From Terriglobia bacterium (lineage in GTDB: Bacteria; Acidobacteriota; Terriglobia; Terriglobales; Acidobacteriaceae), in contig JAIQGE010000018.1 in assembly GCA_020072815.1 (NCBI GenBank), forward strand, positions 62,001 to 126,000: a stretch of 64,000 nt of DNA. Reading direction: 5' to 3'. Below the pieces are notes generated by a model, which worked only from the letters and a program-made list of their open reading frames with translations, was not told the origin of the DNA and ran no database searches. A program made the translations under genes and the position numbers. Shown here in pieces: positions 7,425 through 16,644 of this stretch. Position 1 is the stretch's first letter; the number at the start of each line of letters is the position of its first letter.

Positions 7425-8297
7425 CTAATCTCCCGCCGAACTCTTGCGTCCCTTCTTGGCCGGGCTGGCCGGCTCGTCTGCCGACTGGACTTCACTGCCG
7501 GTGGAAGCTTCGCGCACCGAGCGCGGGGGCTTGCGGCCTTCAGCGATGCTCATCTTCAAAGCTTCCAGAATATCAATGACCGGAGCCTTGTGGACGGGCG
7601 CTGCGGTCTCCACGATCTCTTTGCCTTCCACCTTGGCCTTGATCATGGCCATCAGGTTCTCGCGGTAGTTGTCTTTGTATTTATCGGGCTCGAAGGGCGC
7701 CATCAGGGAATCAATCAGCATTTTGGCCAGGTTGAGTTCTTTGTCCTGGACCATGCTGGTGTCCGTGCGGAACTCTTCCACCTGGCGGATTTCGTCAGGA
7801 TAGTACATGGTGTGCAGCAGGATGCCCTTCTGTCCGGGGCGGAGAATCACAATGTGCTCGCGGTTGTGCATGGCAATCTTGGCCACGCCGACGCATCCGC
7901 TCTTGCGCAGGGCCTCAAAAAGAAGCGCGTAGGGCTTTTCGCCGGCTTCGTCGGGCGCCATGTAATAAGAGCTTTCGTAATAGATGGTGTCCACTTCGGC
8001 GGACTTCACAAACTCCAGCACTTCCATGGTCTTGGCGCTCTTGGGCGCGACCTTCTTGATCTCTTCATCGTCAATCACCACGTATTTGTCTTTCTCGTAT
8101 TCGTAGCCTTTGACGATCTCACTGCGCTCAATGCGTTTGTCTTCCGCTTGACAAAAGAGGACCTGCTTCACACGCGAGTTGTCTGACTTGTGCAGCTGGT
8201 TGAAGCTGACCGACTCACTGCGCGCTGCGCTGTACAATTTGACGGGAAGCGACAGCAACCCAAAAGTAAGGTGGCCTTTCCATACGGTACTAGCCAT
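7425..8297 (-). CDS. ku: Ku protein, NHEJ DNA-end binding
   Basis: 290-aa bacterial Ku homodimer subunit that binds broken DNA ends and recruits LigD. The N-terminus MASTVWKGHLTFGLLSLPVKLYSA and the segments FNQLHKSD, RIERSEIVKGYEYEKDKYVVIDDEEI and IVLRPGQKGILLHTMYYPDEIR are characteristic of the family. The basic, low-complexity tail (SPAKKGRKSSAGD) is the usual DNA/LigD interaction extension. The gene is divergent from ligD with 77 bp between the starts, so the two probably share a regulatory region. This forms a complete two-protein bacterial NHEJ module. Confidence 0.97.
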   Translation of the reverse strand: MASTVWKGHLTFGLLSLPVKLYSAARSESVSFNQLHKSDNSRVKQVLFCQAEDKRIERSEIVKGYEYEKDKYVVIDDEEIKKVAPKSAKTMEVLEFVKSAEVDTIYYESSYYMAPDEAGEKPYALLFEALRKSGCVGVAKIAMHNREHIVILRPGQKGILLHTMYYPDEIRQVEEFRTDTSMVQDKELNLAKMLIDSLMAPFEPDKYKDNYRENLMAMIKAKVEGKEIVETAAPVHKAPVIDILEALKMSIAEGRKPPRSVREASTGSEVQSADEPASPAKKGRKSSAGD

Positions 8298-8374
8298 TGC
8301 GTTGTCTCCAAAAAACCGGGCGAGGCTAACTTTTTAGCACAATAATTAGTGCATTACAATCTCCGGAATAAGCC

Positions 8375-10906
8375 ATGTCACTAGAAGAATACCGGCAGAA
8401 AAGGACCTTTGAGAGGACGCCGGAGCCCGCCGGCAAGGAAAAGACGGACGAAGGTAACCGCTTTTTTATCCAGCGACATAGCGCGCGACGTCTGCACTAT
8501 GACTTGAGGTTGGAGATGAACGGCGTGTTGCGTTCCTGGGCGCTGCCGCACGGGCCGACTCTAGACCCGGCGATCAAGCGGCTGGCGGTGCTAGTGGAAG
8601 ACCATCCGATGGAATACGGAAATTTTGAAGGCACGATTCCCGCTGGCAATTATGGCGCCGGCGGGGTGATCTTGTGGGACCGGGGCACATATGAGTGGGC
8701 AGGAGAGAAGTCGCCGGAGGTGCAGTGGAAGGCCGGCGACCTCAAGATCAAGTTTCACGGGCAGAAGATCGTCGGCGAGTTTGCGCTGGTGCGGACCAAG
8801 CGTGTGCAAGGCAAGAAAGAAGACTGGCTGCTGATCAAGAAGAAGGACTTCGCGGTCCGGCCGGGATGGGACCCGGAGAGCGACATCCGCAGCGTGTTGC
8901 AGGCGCCGGCTGATCCTTCGTCCGTTGAAGGCGCGGTGAAAGCCGAGATGCCAATTTCGCTGGAGCCGATGCTGGCCACACTCACCGACGCGAAGGCGAT
9001 GCCATCGGGGAGCGACTGGCTGTTTGAAGTGAAGTGGGACGGCTACCGCGCCCTGTGCTTTATTTCCGATAACCTCGGTGCCGACAAAAAGATCCGCATG
9101 CTGTCGCGCCGCGGCAATGCGATGGAGAAGCAATTCGCGGAAGTCGCCAAGGCGCTGCTGGAGTGCGTGAACGCCGACACGGCGTTGATTGATGGAGAAG
9201 TAGTGGCGCTGGATGAAAACGGCGTGCCGAGTTTTCAGCTTCTGCAGAATCATACTGGTTTTCATAAGTCCGCGAGCCTGAAGAACGCGGCCAGCGCGTT
9301 GAGCTTTTATGCTTTCGACCTGCTGTATCTCAACGGCTACGATCTGCGCAACGCGGCGTTGATTGACCGTCGCCAGCTTCTCAGCTCCATTCTGCTGCCG
9401 AGCGAAACGGTGCGCTATTCAGACCATTTTGCCGGCAAGGGACAAGAGTTGCTGGAGGCCGTGACCGCCAAGGGCATGGAAGGCATTCTGGCGAAACATG
9501 CGCAGAGCAAGTATGAATCGCGGCGCACAAGTCAGTGGTTGAAGATCAAGATCGCCATGCAGCAGGACTTTGTGGTCTGCGGATTCATCCTGGGCGAGCG
9601 CGAACCCTTCGGCTCGCTGGTGCTGGGATATTACAAAGACAAGAAGCTGGTCTATGCAGGAAACGTTGGCTCGGGGTTCACGCAGGCGTCACTCAAGTCA
9701 ACTTACGAAGCGCTGGAGCCGCTGATCACCAGCAAGGCCGTGCTGAGCGACGTCCCCAAGGAAATTGGAAAGGTCACGTGGGTCAAGCCGGAGTTGGTGT
9801 GCGTGGTGAAGTTCAACTCCTGGACGGCCGACGAACGCTTGCGCGCGCCGGTGTTTCAAGGCATGCGCGCCGACGCCGAACCCAAAGACGTGGTGCGCGA
9901 AACCGCCGAGCAACCAGCGGCGATTGCGTCGCCTGAGCCGGAGCCCGAGACATTGGTCCGCAAAGAACCGCTGCTGCCCGCGGGCGAGACCGAAGCCATC
10001 CTGACCATCGGCGGGCATCAGCTCAAGTTCACCAACTTGAAGAAAGTCTTCTATCCGGCGGACAACTACACCAAGGGCGACGTCATCAACTTTTACGCGG
10101 CCGTCGCGGACTTGCTGTTGCCGCATCTGGAGGGGCGTCCGCTGTCACTGAAGCGCTATCCGAACGGTATTGACGCAGACTTCTTCTTCCAAAAAGCCGC
10201 GGCGGCCAGTTTCCCGGACTGGCTGCATACGGAAGATATCGCCACCAGCGAGGATGCTACTACGCGCTTCGTCGTTTGCGATGACAAAGCGTCACTACTG
10301 TACCTGGCCAACCTGGGCTGCATTGATCAGAACCCGTGGATGAGCCGCGTGGGTTCGCTGGACGAACCGGACTTCATCCTGATTGATCTTGATCCTTATC
10401 ACTGCGGCTATGACCAGATCGTGGAAGCAGCCCAGCTGGTCAAGCGAAAGCTGGACGTCATCGGACTGCAAGGCTACCCCAAGACCACCGGCGGCGACGG
10501 CATGCACGTGTACGTCCCGGTGGAGAGCGGCTACAGTTACGAACAGACCCGCAACTTCGCGCAGATCCTTTCGCACCTCGTGGTGGCCGAGAGGCCTGAT
10601 CTGTTCACCACGCCGCGCAACGTGGCAGCCCGGCAGAAGGGAAAAGTATATTTTGACTGGATGCAGAACGCTGAGGGCAAGACCATTTCCGCGCCGTACG
10701 TGCTGCGGGCGTATCCGGGCGCGCCGGTGGCCACGCCGCTGGCCTGGAACGAAGTGCGGCCGGGTTTGAAGCCGCAGCAGTTTCACATCGGCAACGTGCT
10801 GCGAAGATTTGAGCGCGTAGGCGACCTGTTTGCCGGCGTCCTGAAGAAGCCGCAGGAGATGGAGAAAGCGCTGGAGAAGATCAGCCACATGATGGGAGCA
10901 AAATGA
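8375..10906 (+). CDS. ligD: LigD, multifunctional NHEJ DNA ligase
   Basis: 843 aa with three domains in the order 3'-phosphoesterase, ATP-dependent ligase, primase-polymerase (the Pseudomonas-like order). The phosphoesterase at about 30-165 has FIQRHSARRLHYDLRLEMNG (His35, His41, Asp43). The ligase at about 195-510 has the adenylation site FEVKWDGYRA with catalytic Lys220. The polymerase at about 545-830 has the metal-binding pair LIDLDP (Asp671, Asp673). An acidic E/P-rich linker (about 525-540) separates ligase and polymerase. It repairs double-strand breaks together with the divergently encoded Ku. The stop overlaps the start of the next gene by 4 bp. Confidence 0.97.
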   Translation: MSLEEYRQKRTFERTPEPAGKEKTDEGNRFFIQRHSARRLHYDLRLEMNGVLRSWALPHGPTLDPAIKRLAVLVEDHPMEYGNFEGTIPAGNYGAGGVILWDRGTYEWAGEKSPEVQWKAGDLKIKFHGQKIVGEFALVRTKRVQGKKEDWLLIKKKDFAVRPGWDPESDIRSVLQAPADPSSVEGAVKAEMPISLEPMLATLTDAKAMPSGSDWLFEVKWDGYRALCFISDNLGADKKIRMLSRRGNAMEKQFAEVAKALLECVNADTALIDGEVVALDENGVPSFQLLQNHTGFHKSASLKNAASALSFYAFDLLYLNGYDLRNAALIDRRQLLSSILLPSETVRYSDHFAGKGQELLEAVTAKGMEGILAKHAQSKYESRRTSQWLKIKIAMQQDFVVCGFILGEREPFGSLVLGYYKDKKLVYAGNVGSGFTQASLKSTYEALEPLITSKAVLSDVPKEIGKVTWVKPELVCVVKFNSWTADERLRAPVFQGMRADAEPKDVVRETAEQPAAIASPEPEPETLVRKEPLLPAGETEAILTIGGHQLKFTNLKKVFYPADNYTKGDVINFYAAVADLLLPHLEGRPLSLKRYPNGIDADFFFQKAAAASFPDWLHTEDIATSEDATTRFVVCDDKASLLYLANLGCIDQNPWMSRVGSLDEPDFILIDLDPYHCGYDQIVEAAQLVKRKLDVIGLQGYPKTTGGDGMHVYVPVESGYSYEQTRNFAQILSHLVVAERPDLFTTPRNVAARQKGKVYFDWMQNAEGKTISAPYVLRAYPGAPVATPLAWNEVRPGLKPQQFHIGNVLRRFERVGDLFAGVLKKPQEMEKALEKISHMMGAK

Positions 10907-11639
10907 GTCAGGACGTACAGAACGCGGTGACAGAGAAGCAGTCATCGGCGGGGAAGTCTGCGCGGGCCAAGCTCCCGCAGCGCTTCGTACGGTTGCTGGC
11001 GGGCACGGCGATCCTCTGCTTGATCCTGTTCGGGACCGCGGGCAGGCTGAGTTGGCTGGGTGCGTGGGCGTTTGTCGCGATGTTCCTTTTGTTCCTTTCA
11101 TTCGTGCTGGTGTGGGGGACGCGCAACGCTCCGGAGCTTCTTGACGAGCGAGCCAAGCCCGGGAAAACGTAAAGAGCTGGGACAAGGTGATTATGAAGAT
11201 CTACAGCGTGGTGCTGATCAGCTTGTTCGTCGTGGCCGCCCTGGATGCGGGACGCTTCCGCTGGTCGCACATGGCGGCGCTGTGGCAGGCGACCGGCGGG
11301 GTAGTTTTTCTGCTGGCCGGCAGCGTGATTTTTTGGTGCATGCGGACCAACGCGTTTCTCTCGGCGCGAGCGCGGATTCAGGATGATCGCGGGCACACGG
11401 TGGTCCAGGATGGGCCGTATCAGTATGTGCGCCATCCCATGTACATCGGCATCATGGTCCTGATGCCGGGCGTGGCGCTGCTGCTGGGATCGTGGTGGGC
11501 GCTGGTTCCGGCGGGGACCATTGCAATTCTGTTTGTAATCAGGACCGCGCTGGAAGACAAGATGCTTCGCGCGGAGTTGCCGGGCTATCAGGAATACGCG
11601 AAAAAGGTGAGGTACCGGCTGGTGAGGGGAGCGTGGTGA
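10903..11639 (+). pseudogene. Isoprenylcysteine methyltransferase-like membrane protein, split by a frameshift
   Basis: The first frame (10903-11172) gives 89 aa ending NAPELLDERAKPGKT-stop. The second frame resumes directly as NVKSWDKVIMKIYSV and continues to 11639 with the ICMT/PEMT-type motif GPYQYVRHPMYIGIM and QEYAKKVRYRLVRG. Restoring one base in the run at 11161-11167 (GGGAAAA) rejoins the frames into one ~245-aa protein of normal family length. The ATG overlaps the ligD stop (ATGA), so it is translationally coupled to ligD. A GTG at 11187 or ATG at 11193 could still start a separate C-terminal product. Real mutation, sequencing error and programmed frameshift are all possible. Confidence 0.7.
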
Positions 11640-11678
11640 ATCGTTTCTTTTGGAGCGCGTGGGGATAGCAAATCGAAT

Positions 11679-11711
11679 CCCATCCTTTCGCAAACAACGC
11701 GAAAGGATGGG
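11679..11711. terminator. Hairpin between convergent genes
   Basis: Perfect 13-bp inverted repeat CCCATCCTTTCGC / GCGAAAGGATGGG (11679-11691, 11699-11711) with a 7-nt loop. It lies between the converging methyltransferase-like gene and the 503-aa secreted protein gene. There is no T tract, so it may be a bidirectional stop or an mRNA 3'-end stabiliser. Confidence 0.55.
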
Positions 11712-11734
11712 CCATCCGGCAGACCACGCCTTTT

Positions 11735-13246
11735 TCAGGGCAGTCGAACGGTGATGGGATTCTGCGACCGAAGCGCCACCTGCTGCTTGACGTTACGGAC
11801 CGAGATCGTCCCTTGCTGCACCGCAGGGTTAATCAGTTGCTTCAATGCGACAAAGCGGTAGCGTCCATTGGAGGTGGTAAATGTGTGGAAAGTGTGCCCG
11901 TTGTAGGCGAAATCTACCGGCGCGCCGGCGAACGGCTTACCATTGTGATCGAGCACAACCCCGCTTTGCATGACCGACATGGTCGAAGGATCATAAGGCA
12001 TGAACAGGAATGTGCCATAAACTACATCCCAAAAAACCTGAAAAATGGTGGGTCCGGTGTAGCCGACCGACGGGCAAACCAGCGTCAGCGCAGCCGATTG
12101 GGTCGAGCCCTGACTGCTGGTGTCGGTCTCGCCGCAGGTCCAGGTCATTGAGCCTTCCAACTTCCACTTGGTATTAAAGAACACCGCCCCGGTTTGCAAG
12201 GATGCGGAGACAGAATATTCATCCTGGGTTGACTTGGCGTCATCACTGGCATACTCGTTCTTGAGAGTCGCGGTTATGGATGGACAATTATCGCTGGCGT
12301 GAAGCGGGGGCTCATAGGGAAGTATCCATGTGGTTGGCCGGAAACGATTGAGGTCGAGGACTGGGGAAGGGCTACCGGTACTGTTCGCGAGTTCGCAAAA
12401 GTCCGGACGGATTCCGCCAGGGCCGGTTGATCCAGGTCCCGCAAATGGATCCAGGCACCTTATGGTCTTGAAGTCCGCCGCGGTCAGCCCAGCCTTTGCC
12501 AGTTCCCTGGCAACGACCGGTCGCATGCTGGCGGGGTTGCGCAATTCCGACACATATACTTCATAGCGTGCTACGGCATCTGCGGGCTGCCAGAAGATGT
12601 TTGTTCCGCCATCGGTTGAAAGCGTGATGGTTGGATTCAAAAGCAACTCAAACATGTCCTGGTCATGGTCAATGCCGTCACCGTTGGCGGGCACCTTGAT
12701 CTCAAGGCTGGCGGACTTGGTGAGGTTCGTAGACTTGGTATCGCCGGTGGTGCGATTCCAGCCGAAGCTTGCGTCGCCGCCGCCCGTTATCTCATTTCCG
12801 AAACTCACCGTCACTTTCAATCCATCCTTGAAGGAATCGGCCATAGTGACCTTTGATCCCATCGAGCTTCCTGAGGAGTAATCGACCAATCCCGGCTGCG
12901 AGCAAGGAGAGTTGGGTGTGGAACTTGTGCATCCAGGCGGCGCGTAAACGACGGCCGCTACGATGTACTTTGGATTTATCTTGGCAGTCTTAGGGGGCGG
13001 AGGCGGACCTTCGCAGTTGCACTCGCGCTCTCCGCGCGGCAAGCCCTCCACGTTCTTGCAGTGACCCTGGGGAACGCCTGCGGTGCTGCAAGCAGCACCA
13101 GGGTGTGTGCATCCTACCTCCGGGTTGCCGGTACAACGCTGCGCACTTGCATTGAGCGTAAATAGGCAGACCATCATGAGCAAGAGAAAGCACCACGGCT
13201 CTGAGGCATTCTCATTTCTCTTGAAACCGCGCTTCCAATTGGACAT
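11735..13246 (-). CDS. Large secreted protein with a C-terminal carboxypeptidase-regulatory-like domain
   Basis: 503 aa; start at 13246 with AAGGAGG 9 bp upstream. A signal peptide (hydrophobic CFLLLMMVCLFTLNASA) is followed by a Cys-rich segment of about 50 residues (RCTGNPEVGCTHPGAACST, HCKNVEGLPRGERECNCEG) and a PPPPP linker. A long beta-rich middle comes next. The C-terminus (SGVVLDHNGKPFAGAPVDFAYNGHTFHTFTTSNGRYRFVAL) is a carboxypeptidase-regulatory / Cna-B-like beta-sandwich. The Cys pattern suggests disulfide-stabilised extracellular function. No catalytic motif was seen and the overall role is unknown. Confidence 0.75.
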   Translation of the reverse strand: MSNWKRGFKRNENASEPWCFLLLMMVCLFTLNASAQRCTGNPEVGCTHPGAACSTAGVPQGHCKNVEGLPRGERECNCEGPPPPPKTAKINPKYIVAAVVYAPPGCTSSTPNSPCSQPGLVDYSSGSSMGSKVTMADSFKDGLKVTVSFGNEITGGGDASFGWNRTTGDTKSTNLTKSASLEIKVPANGDGIDHDQDMFELLLNPTITLSTDGGTNIFWQPADAVARYEVYVSELRNPASMRPVVARELAKAGLTAADFKTIRCLDPFAGPGSTGPGGIRPDFCELANSTGSPSPVLDLNRFRPTTWILPYEPPLHASDNCPSITATLKNEYASDDAKSTQDEYSVSASLQTGAVFFNTKWKLEGSMTWTCGETDTSSQGSTQSAALTLVCPSVGYTGPTIFQVFWDVVYGTFLFMPYDPSTMSVMQSGVVLDHNGKPFAGAPVDFAYNGHTFHTFTTSNGRYRFVALKQLINPAVQQGTISVRNVKQQVALRSQNPITVRLP

Positions 13247-13963
13247 AAACGACGTCCTCCTTGAATCGAGAATCTTTCTGTGAGTATTCGTGATCGAGGA
13301 TGGAGGAGCGTTACAAAATTTCCTCCGCCGGATGGCCCACGCTTTCGCCCGGTGCTTCCACCCCGCCGCACCAACATCAGGCGCGCCGGGGAACCCGTTC
13401 CGCGTTCAACGGCACGACTGAAAGTCATGCCCTGATACCTTCAGCGGCTGAAGCCCGCGCTTGTGGCCATTGCAGGAATTCGCTATTGATTCGCTTGTAT
13501 AAATGTGTTAAGCTAGAACATTTTCCACGCGCGGAAGGAATAAGGGTAGTGAACCTGGGTTTTTTTACACCGGAGCCGGGCAAACCTCAAAAAACGAGAT
13601 TTACCGAAAAGGGCTCTAAGAGCGCAAAGAATCAATGGGATAGAGGCATATTATCTGAGTAGTAAACAGTTGGGTCACCGTTGGGTCGAATGGAATAAAG
13701 CCTTTGTTTGTAACAGGGATGTATGGGGAGGGGTGGGGGTGGGGTTGGCAGAGTAGTGATTAGCAATATGGCTACCAGGGATCGGGTGATCTGGACATCG
13801 GGTGATCGCGATGCAAAAACAGATTCCTCGGGCGGGATCCCTCGGAATGACAATTTCATGGGGCGGATCAGGGCCGCGAAAGGCGGCAAGCAATAGTGTT
13901 CTTTGAAAACTGAATAACGTAAAAGATGGACGCAGAGTTCTTTGGTGGTTCGGGATGTCCAGG
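13247..13963. other. Gene-free 0.7-kb stretch with repeat relics
   Basis: No convincing ORF on either strand. It contains a GGCTGAAGCCCGCGCTT-type segment (13445-13461), A/T-richer sequence at 13490-13540, a G-rich tract (13720-13746), a dispersed composite repeat (13779-13853) and an rrn boxA-like string (13897-13916). It looks like accumulated repeat debris rather than a regulatory region. Confidence 0.6.
13779..13853 (-). repeat. Dispersed composite repeat, copy 1
   Basis: On the minus strand it reads TTGTCATTCCGAGGG...GAGGAATCTG, then CGATCACCCGATG...AGATCACCCGATCC. The same ordered parts occur on the + strand at 37780-37860. The TCATTCCGA...GAGGAATCTG core is the style of short repeats scattered through acidobacterial intergenic DNA (recollection). 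Confidence 0.7.
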
Positions 13964-14359
13964 TTAGTCATCCTCCGGCGCCGGAATCTGCGCCAGATCG
14001 CTGATTTCCTGGCCGAATTGCAGGCAATAGCCGTTGTTGTCGCGGATGGCGAATTCCCTCATGCCGTAGGGGAAATTCTCAATGGGATAGACCACGGTTG
14101 CTTTGTCTTTGAGCTTTGCCCAGAGGGCGTCCACGTCATCGGTATTGAAATAAAGAGAGCCGGTGAAGGTGGGTTTGTCGAAGGGAACATGCTCGTTGGG
14201 AAGCGAGATCATGACTTCGGCTTCGTCTCTGCTCAAAGACGCCCAGCCTCCCATGCGATTCGTGCACTCAAAGCCCAGAAGGTCGCAATAGAAGCGGACG
14301 GTTTCTTCAACGTTCGTGACGTACAGAACCGGAGTGGGGCCGTTGAGCTTTATCGCCAA
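13964..14359 (-). CDS. VOC/glyoxalase-superfamily protein
   Basis: 131 aa of the vicinal-oxygen-chelate fold: NGPTPVLYVTNVEETVRFY at the start, LGFECTNRMGG, then GSLYFNTDDVDALWAKLKDK and a closing YGMREFAIRDNNGYCLQFGQ. Metal-ligand positions are only partly readable: the terminal Gln-Phe-Gly has no Glu, as in many bleomycin-resistance-like members. The best start is TTG at 14359, just after the upstream hydrolase stop at 14368-14370, with GGAAGG lying very close. The frame stays open far upstream but overlaps the hydrolase. Substrate unknown. Confidence 0.8.
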   Translation of the reverse strand: MAIKLNGPTPVLYVTNVEETVRFYCDLLGFECTNRMGGWASLSRDEAEVMISLPNEHVPFDKPTFTGSLYFNTDDVDALWAKLKDKATVVYPIENFPYGMREFAIRDNNGYCLQFGQEISDLAQIPAPEDD

Positions 14360-14367
14360 GCCTTCCG

Positions 14368-16362
14368 CTAGTAATTCAAGTTGAAATCCAGCAAGTTCCA
14401 GTAGAGGACGAACCAGACAAAGCCGGCGCAGGCCAGGAGCACCAGGAAATTCCAGAACTTGCTCCACCACCAGAGATTGCGGTCGCGCCAGGAGCGGAAG
14501 CAGCCGATCAGGATCAGCACTGATCCGAGCACGCCGAGCACGCCCACCACCTGAATGCTGTGAATGGGGAGATCGAGTTTTTCGCTGAAGTTGCCGGGAC
14601 TGTCCCCGGTAGCCACCAGCATCAACGCGAGAAAGAAGATAAGGTTCAAGGCGCATACCAGGCGGATCCACAAACGTCCCTGGCGGGTGCTGGCATCCAT
14701 CTCCATGCGGTGGTGGTAGTGGTCGCGCACCACGGCGCCGATGGGCCAGAAAAGCAGAGTCAAAGCCATGATGCTCAAGGAGGCAATCAAGAGACATCCG
14801 TTGACGCGGGCGTCCTGCAGAAAAGTGGCGCGCTGGGAGATGATGGCGGGAAAGTTTGGGAGCAGTTGCAGGCGGCCTTGTTCGTCGCGGCGGAAAGCCA
14901 GCAGTTCCTGGCTGTTGACCGCGCGATAGAGAAGCGGCGCAATCTCCTGCCATTTTCTGGGCTGGCCGCTCAGGTCCTTCGCCGAGTCCACGGTGATGAC
15001 GCCGTCAGAATCGGCGGTCACGCGCTGTTCGCCCAGCCAGTTGCCGGCGCGAAGGAAGCTGGCTTGCGGACGCCGCGACGTCATGTAGCGCCCACTCACG
15101 GTCTTGGCGTCGGCTTGCGCGCTGGTCAGCTTGGCCACCGCTGGAGGCTGGTAAGGGAAGTAGCGATCGAGAAAATGTGTCCACAGTGCCGTGCGCGGGC
15201 TGATCTCCTGCTTGCCGCCGCTGTTATAGGAAACGTAAAAGCCCAGGCCGGCATCGGGCATGAGATGCAGGTCGCTGTGGAAGAAAACGGTGTCGCCGCC
15301 GTGTCCGATGATGCGGTGGCCGTTGCGCGTCTCCTCATAGAAGCCCAGGCACATGCCATTGAGGGCGGGATGCAGTCCGAACTGGCGCGAATGCATCATG
15401 CGCGCGGTCTCAGGACGCAGGATTTGCGCGTTGTCCAGTTTGCCATCCTGCAGGTGGGCGATCATGAAGCGCGCCATGTCGGTGGCGGTCGCAGACAAGG
15501 CGCCGGCAGGAGCTTCTTCAATGATTTCAAACTTCTCCGCTTTGCCGGACGCGACGTGATATCCGCTGGACATCAACGGCTTCAGGTCAGCAGGCAGCGG
15601 CTGGACGAAGGTGGAGTGCGCCATGCCCAGAGGCTGGAAGATGTTGTCGCGGACGTAGTCATTAAACGGCTTCCCCGATACGCGCTCGACAATATAGCCG
15701 GCCAGCCCGGCGGCGTAGTTGGAGTACGCCGGCGTGGTCCCCGGAGGAAAGATCCGCTCCGGAACGTGCTGGGTGAGATGCTGCCGCAGCGTCGCCATGG
15801 GTTGGCCTTCCGCGTTGATCAGGTCTTTGATCTGTTCTTCAAATCCCGGCGTGTGGGTGAGGACGTTGCGCAAGGTAATAGGCTGGGGAAAGGTGTTGGG
15901 AATCTTGAAGTCGAGATAAGTGTTGATGTCCTTGTCCAGGTCAAGTTTGTCTTGCTCCACCAACTGCATCACCGCCGTCCAGGTGAAAAGCTTGGAGATG
16001 GAGCCGGGACGGAACAACGTGGCGTCGGGGCTGACCGGCGTTCGTTTTTCCACGTCACTGAATCCGTATCCCTTGGCGACGAGCACTTTGCCGTCTTTAA
16101 CCACCAGCACCACGGCGCCGGCAATGTTTTCGCGCTTCAGTTGCATGGGGACAAAGCCGTCCAGGAAGGCTTCCACGTCCGCGGCGGTCATCTCGTGCGG
16201 GGCTTCCGCAGCGTTGGTGGCGGAAGCTGCTGGCTGCGGCGTAGGAGCCGGCGAGGAAGCGGGCTGTTGCGCCAGTCCAGCCGCACAACTGAAAAGCAAC
16301 ACGAGCAGGGTGCTACGCCAGAAGGCGTTGCGTAGGGAAGCCTGGTTTTTCATCAGGATCAC
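14368..16362 (-). CDS. Serine beta-lactamase-like hydrolase (CubicO group) with C-terminal membrane helices
   Basis: About 664 aa. After a signal peptide (FWRSTLLVLLFSCAAGLAQQ) comes a beta-lactamase/transpeptidase-like domain. It contains the SxxK motif in FRPGSISKLFTW, the YxN motif in TPAYSNYAAGLAG and a HGGDT-type motif (IIGHGGDTVFF). A beta-rich region follows, then at least four transmembrane helices at the C-terminus (for example LFWPIGAVV, LNLIFFLALMLVA, VLGVLGSVLILIG, FLVLLACAGFVWFVLYW). The GTG start at 16362 has GGAG 8 bp upstream; ATG at 16353 is the alternative. Probably acts on peptidic or ester substrates outside the cytoplasm. Co-transcribed with the VOC gene. Confidence 0.85.
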   Translation of the reverse strand: MILMKNQASLRNAFWRSTLLVLLFSCAAGLAQQPASSPAPTPQPAASATNAAEAPHEMTAADVEAFLDGFVPMQLKRENIAGAVVLVVKDGKVLVAKGYGFSDVEKRTPVSPDATLFRPGSISKLFTWTAVMQLVEQDKLDLDKDINTYLDFKIPNTFPQPITLRNVLTHTPGFEEQIKDLINAEGQPMATLRQHLTQHVPERIFPPGTTPAYSNYAAGLAGYIVERVSGKPFNDYVRDNIFQPLGMAHSTFVQPLPADLKPLMSSGYHVASGKAEKFEIIEEAPAGALSATATDMARFMIAHLQDGKLDNAQILRPETARMMHSRQFGLHPALNGMCLGFYEETRNGHRIIGHGGDTVFFHSDLHLMPDAGLGFYVSYNSGGKQEISPRTALWTHFLDRYFPYQPPAVAKLTSAQADAKTVSGRYMTSRRPQASFLRAGNWLGEQRVTADSDGVITVDSAKDLSGQPRKWQEIAPLLYRAVNSQELLAFRRDEQGRLQLLPNFPAIISQRATFLQDARVNGCLLIASLSIMALTLLFWPIGAVVRDHYHHRMEMDASTRQGRLWIRLVCALNLIFFLALMLVATGDSPGNFSEKLDLPIHSIQVVGVLGVLGSVLILIGCFRSWRDRNLWWWSKFWNFLVLLACAGFVWFVLYWNLLDFNLNY

Positions 16363-16644
16363 GGAGTCTACTCCGACGGTGTATGGGACTCGCGAAGAAC
16401 CGGGAAAGGATATCACGCAAGCCACGAAAATTCAGATGAATGGCTAACTGAGCGGCAAGGCTGCGTCGAATTCAAGAGCGGCGCAAGAAAGACAATTTGG
16501 CATTTTTGTTCGCGCATTTGCACGCCAGTGGTCAAAGCATCGAGGTTACAATTGCGGCTGCAAGGCGTCTAAATCCAACAACCCAGCACCGCGAGAGATG
16601 GAAATGGCCGTTAGGGGGAATCAAAAAGGGACGGAGGTTCCCGA

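Noticed and set aside
7425-10906. Ku-LigD as an unusual system
   Set aside because: The pair is a standard bacterial NHEJ module with the known PE-ligase-polymerase order; reported only as features.
14560-16335. 591-codon + strand ORF
   Set aside because: Fully antisense to the beta-lactamase-like hydrolase whose SxxK and YxN motifs are intact; no motif of its own.
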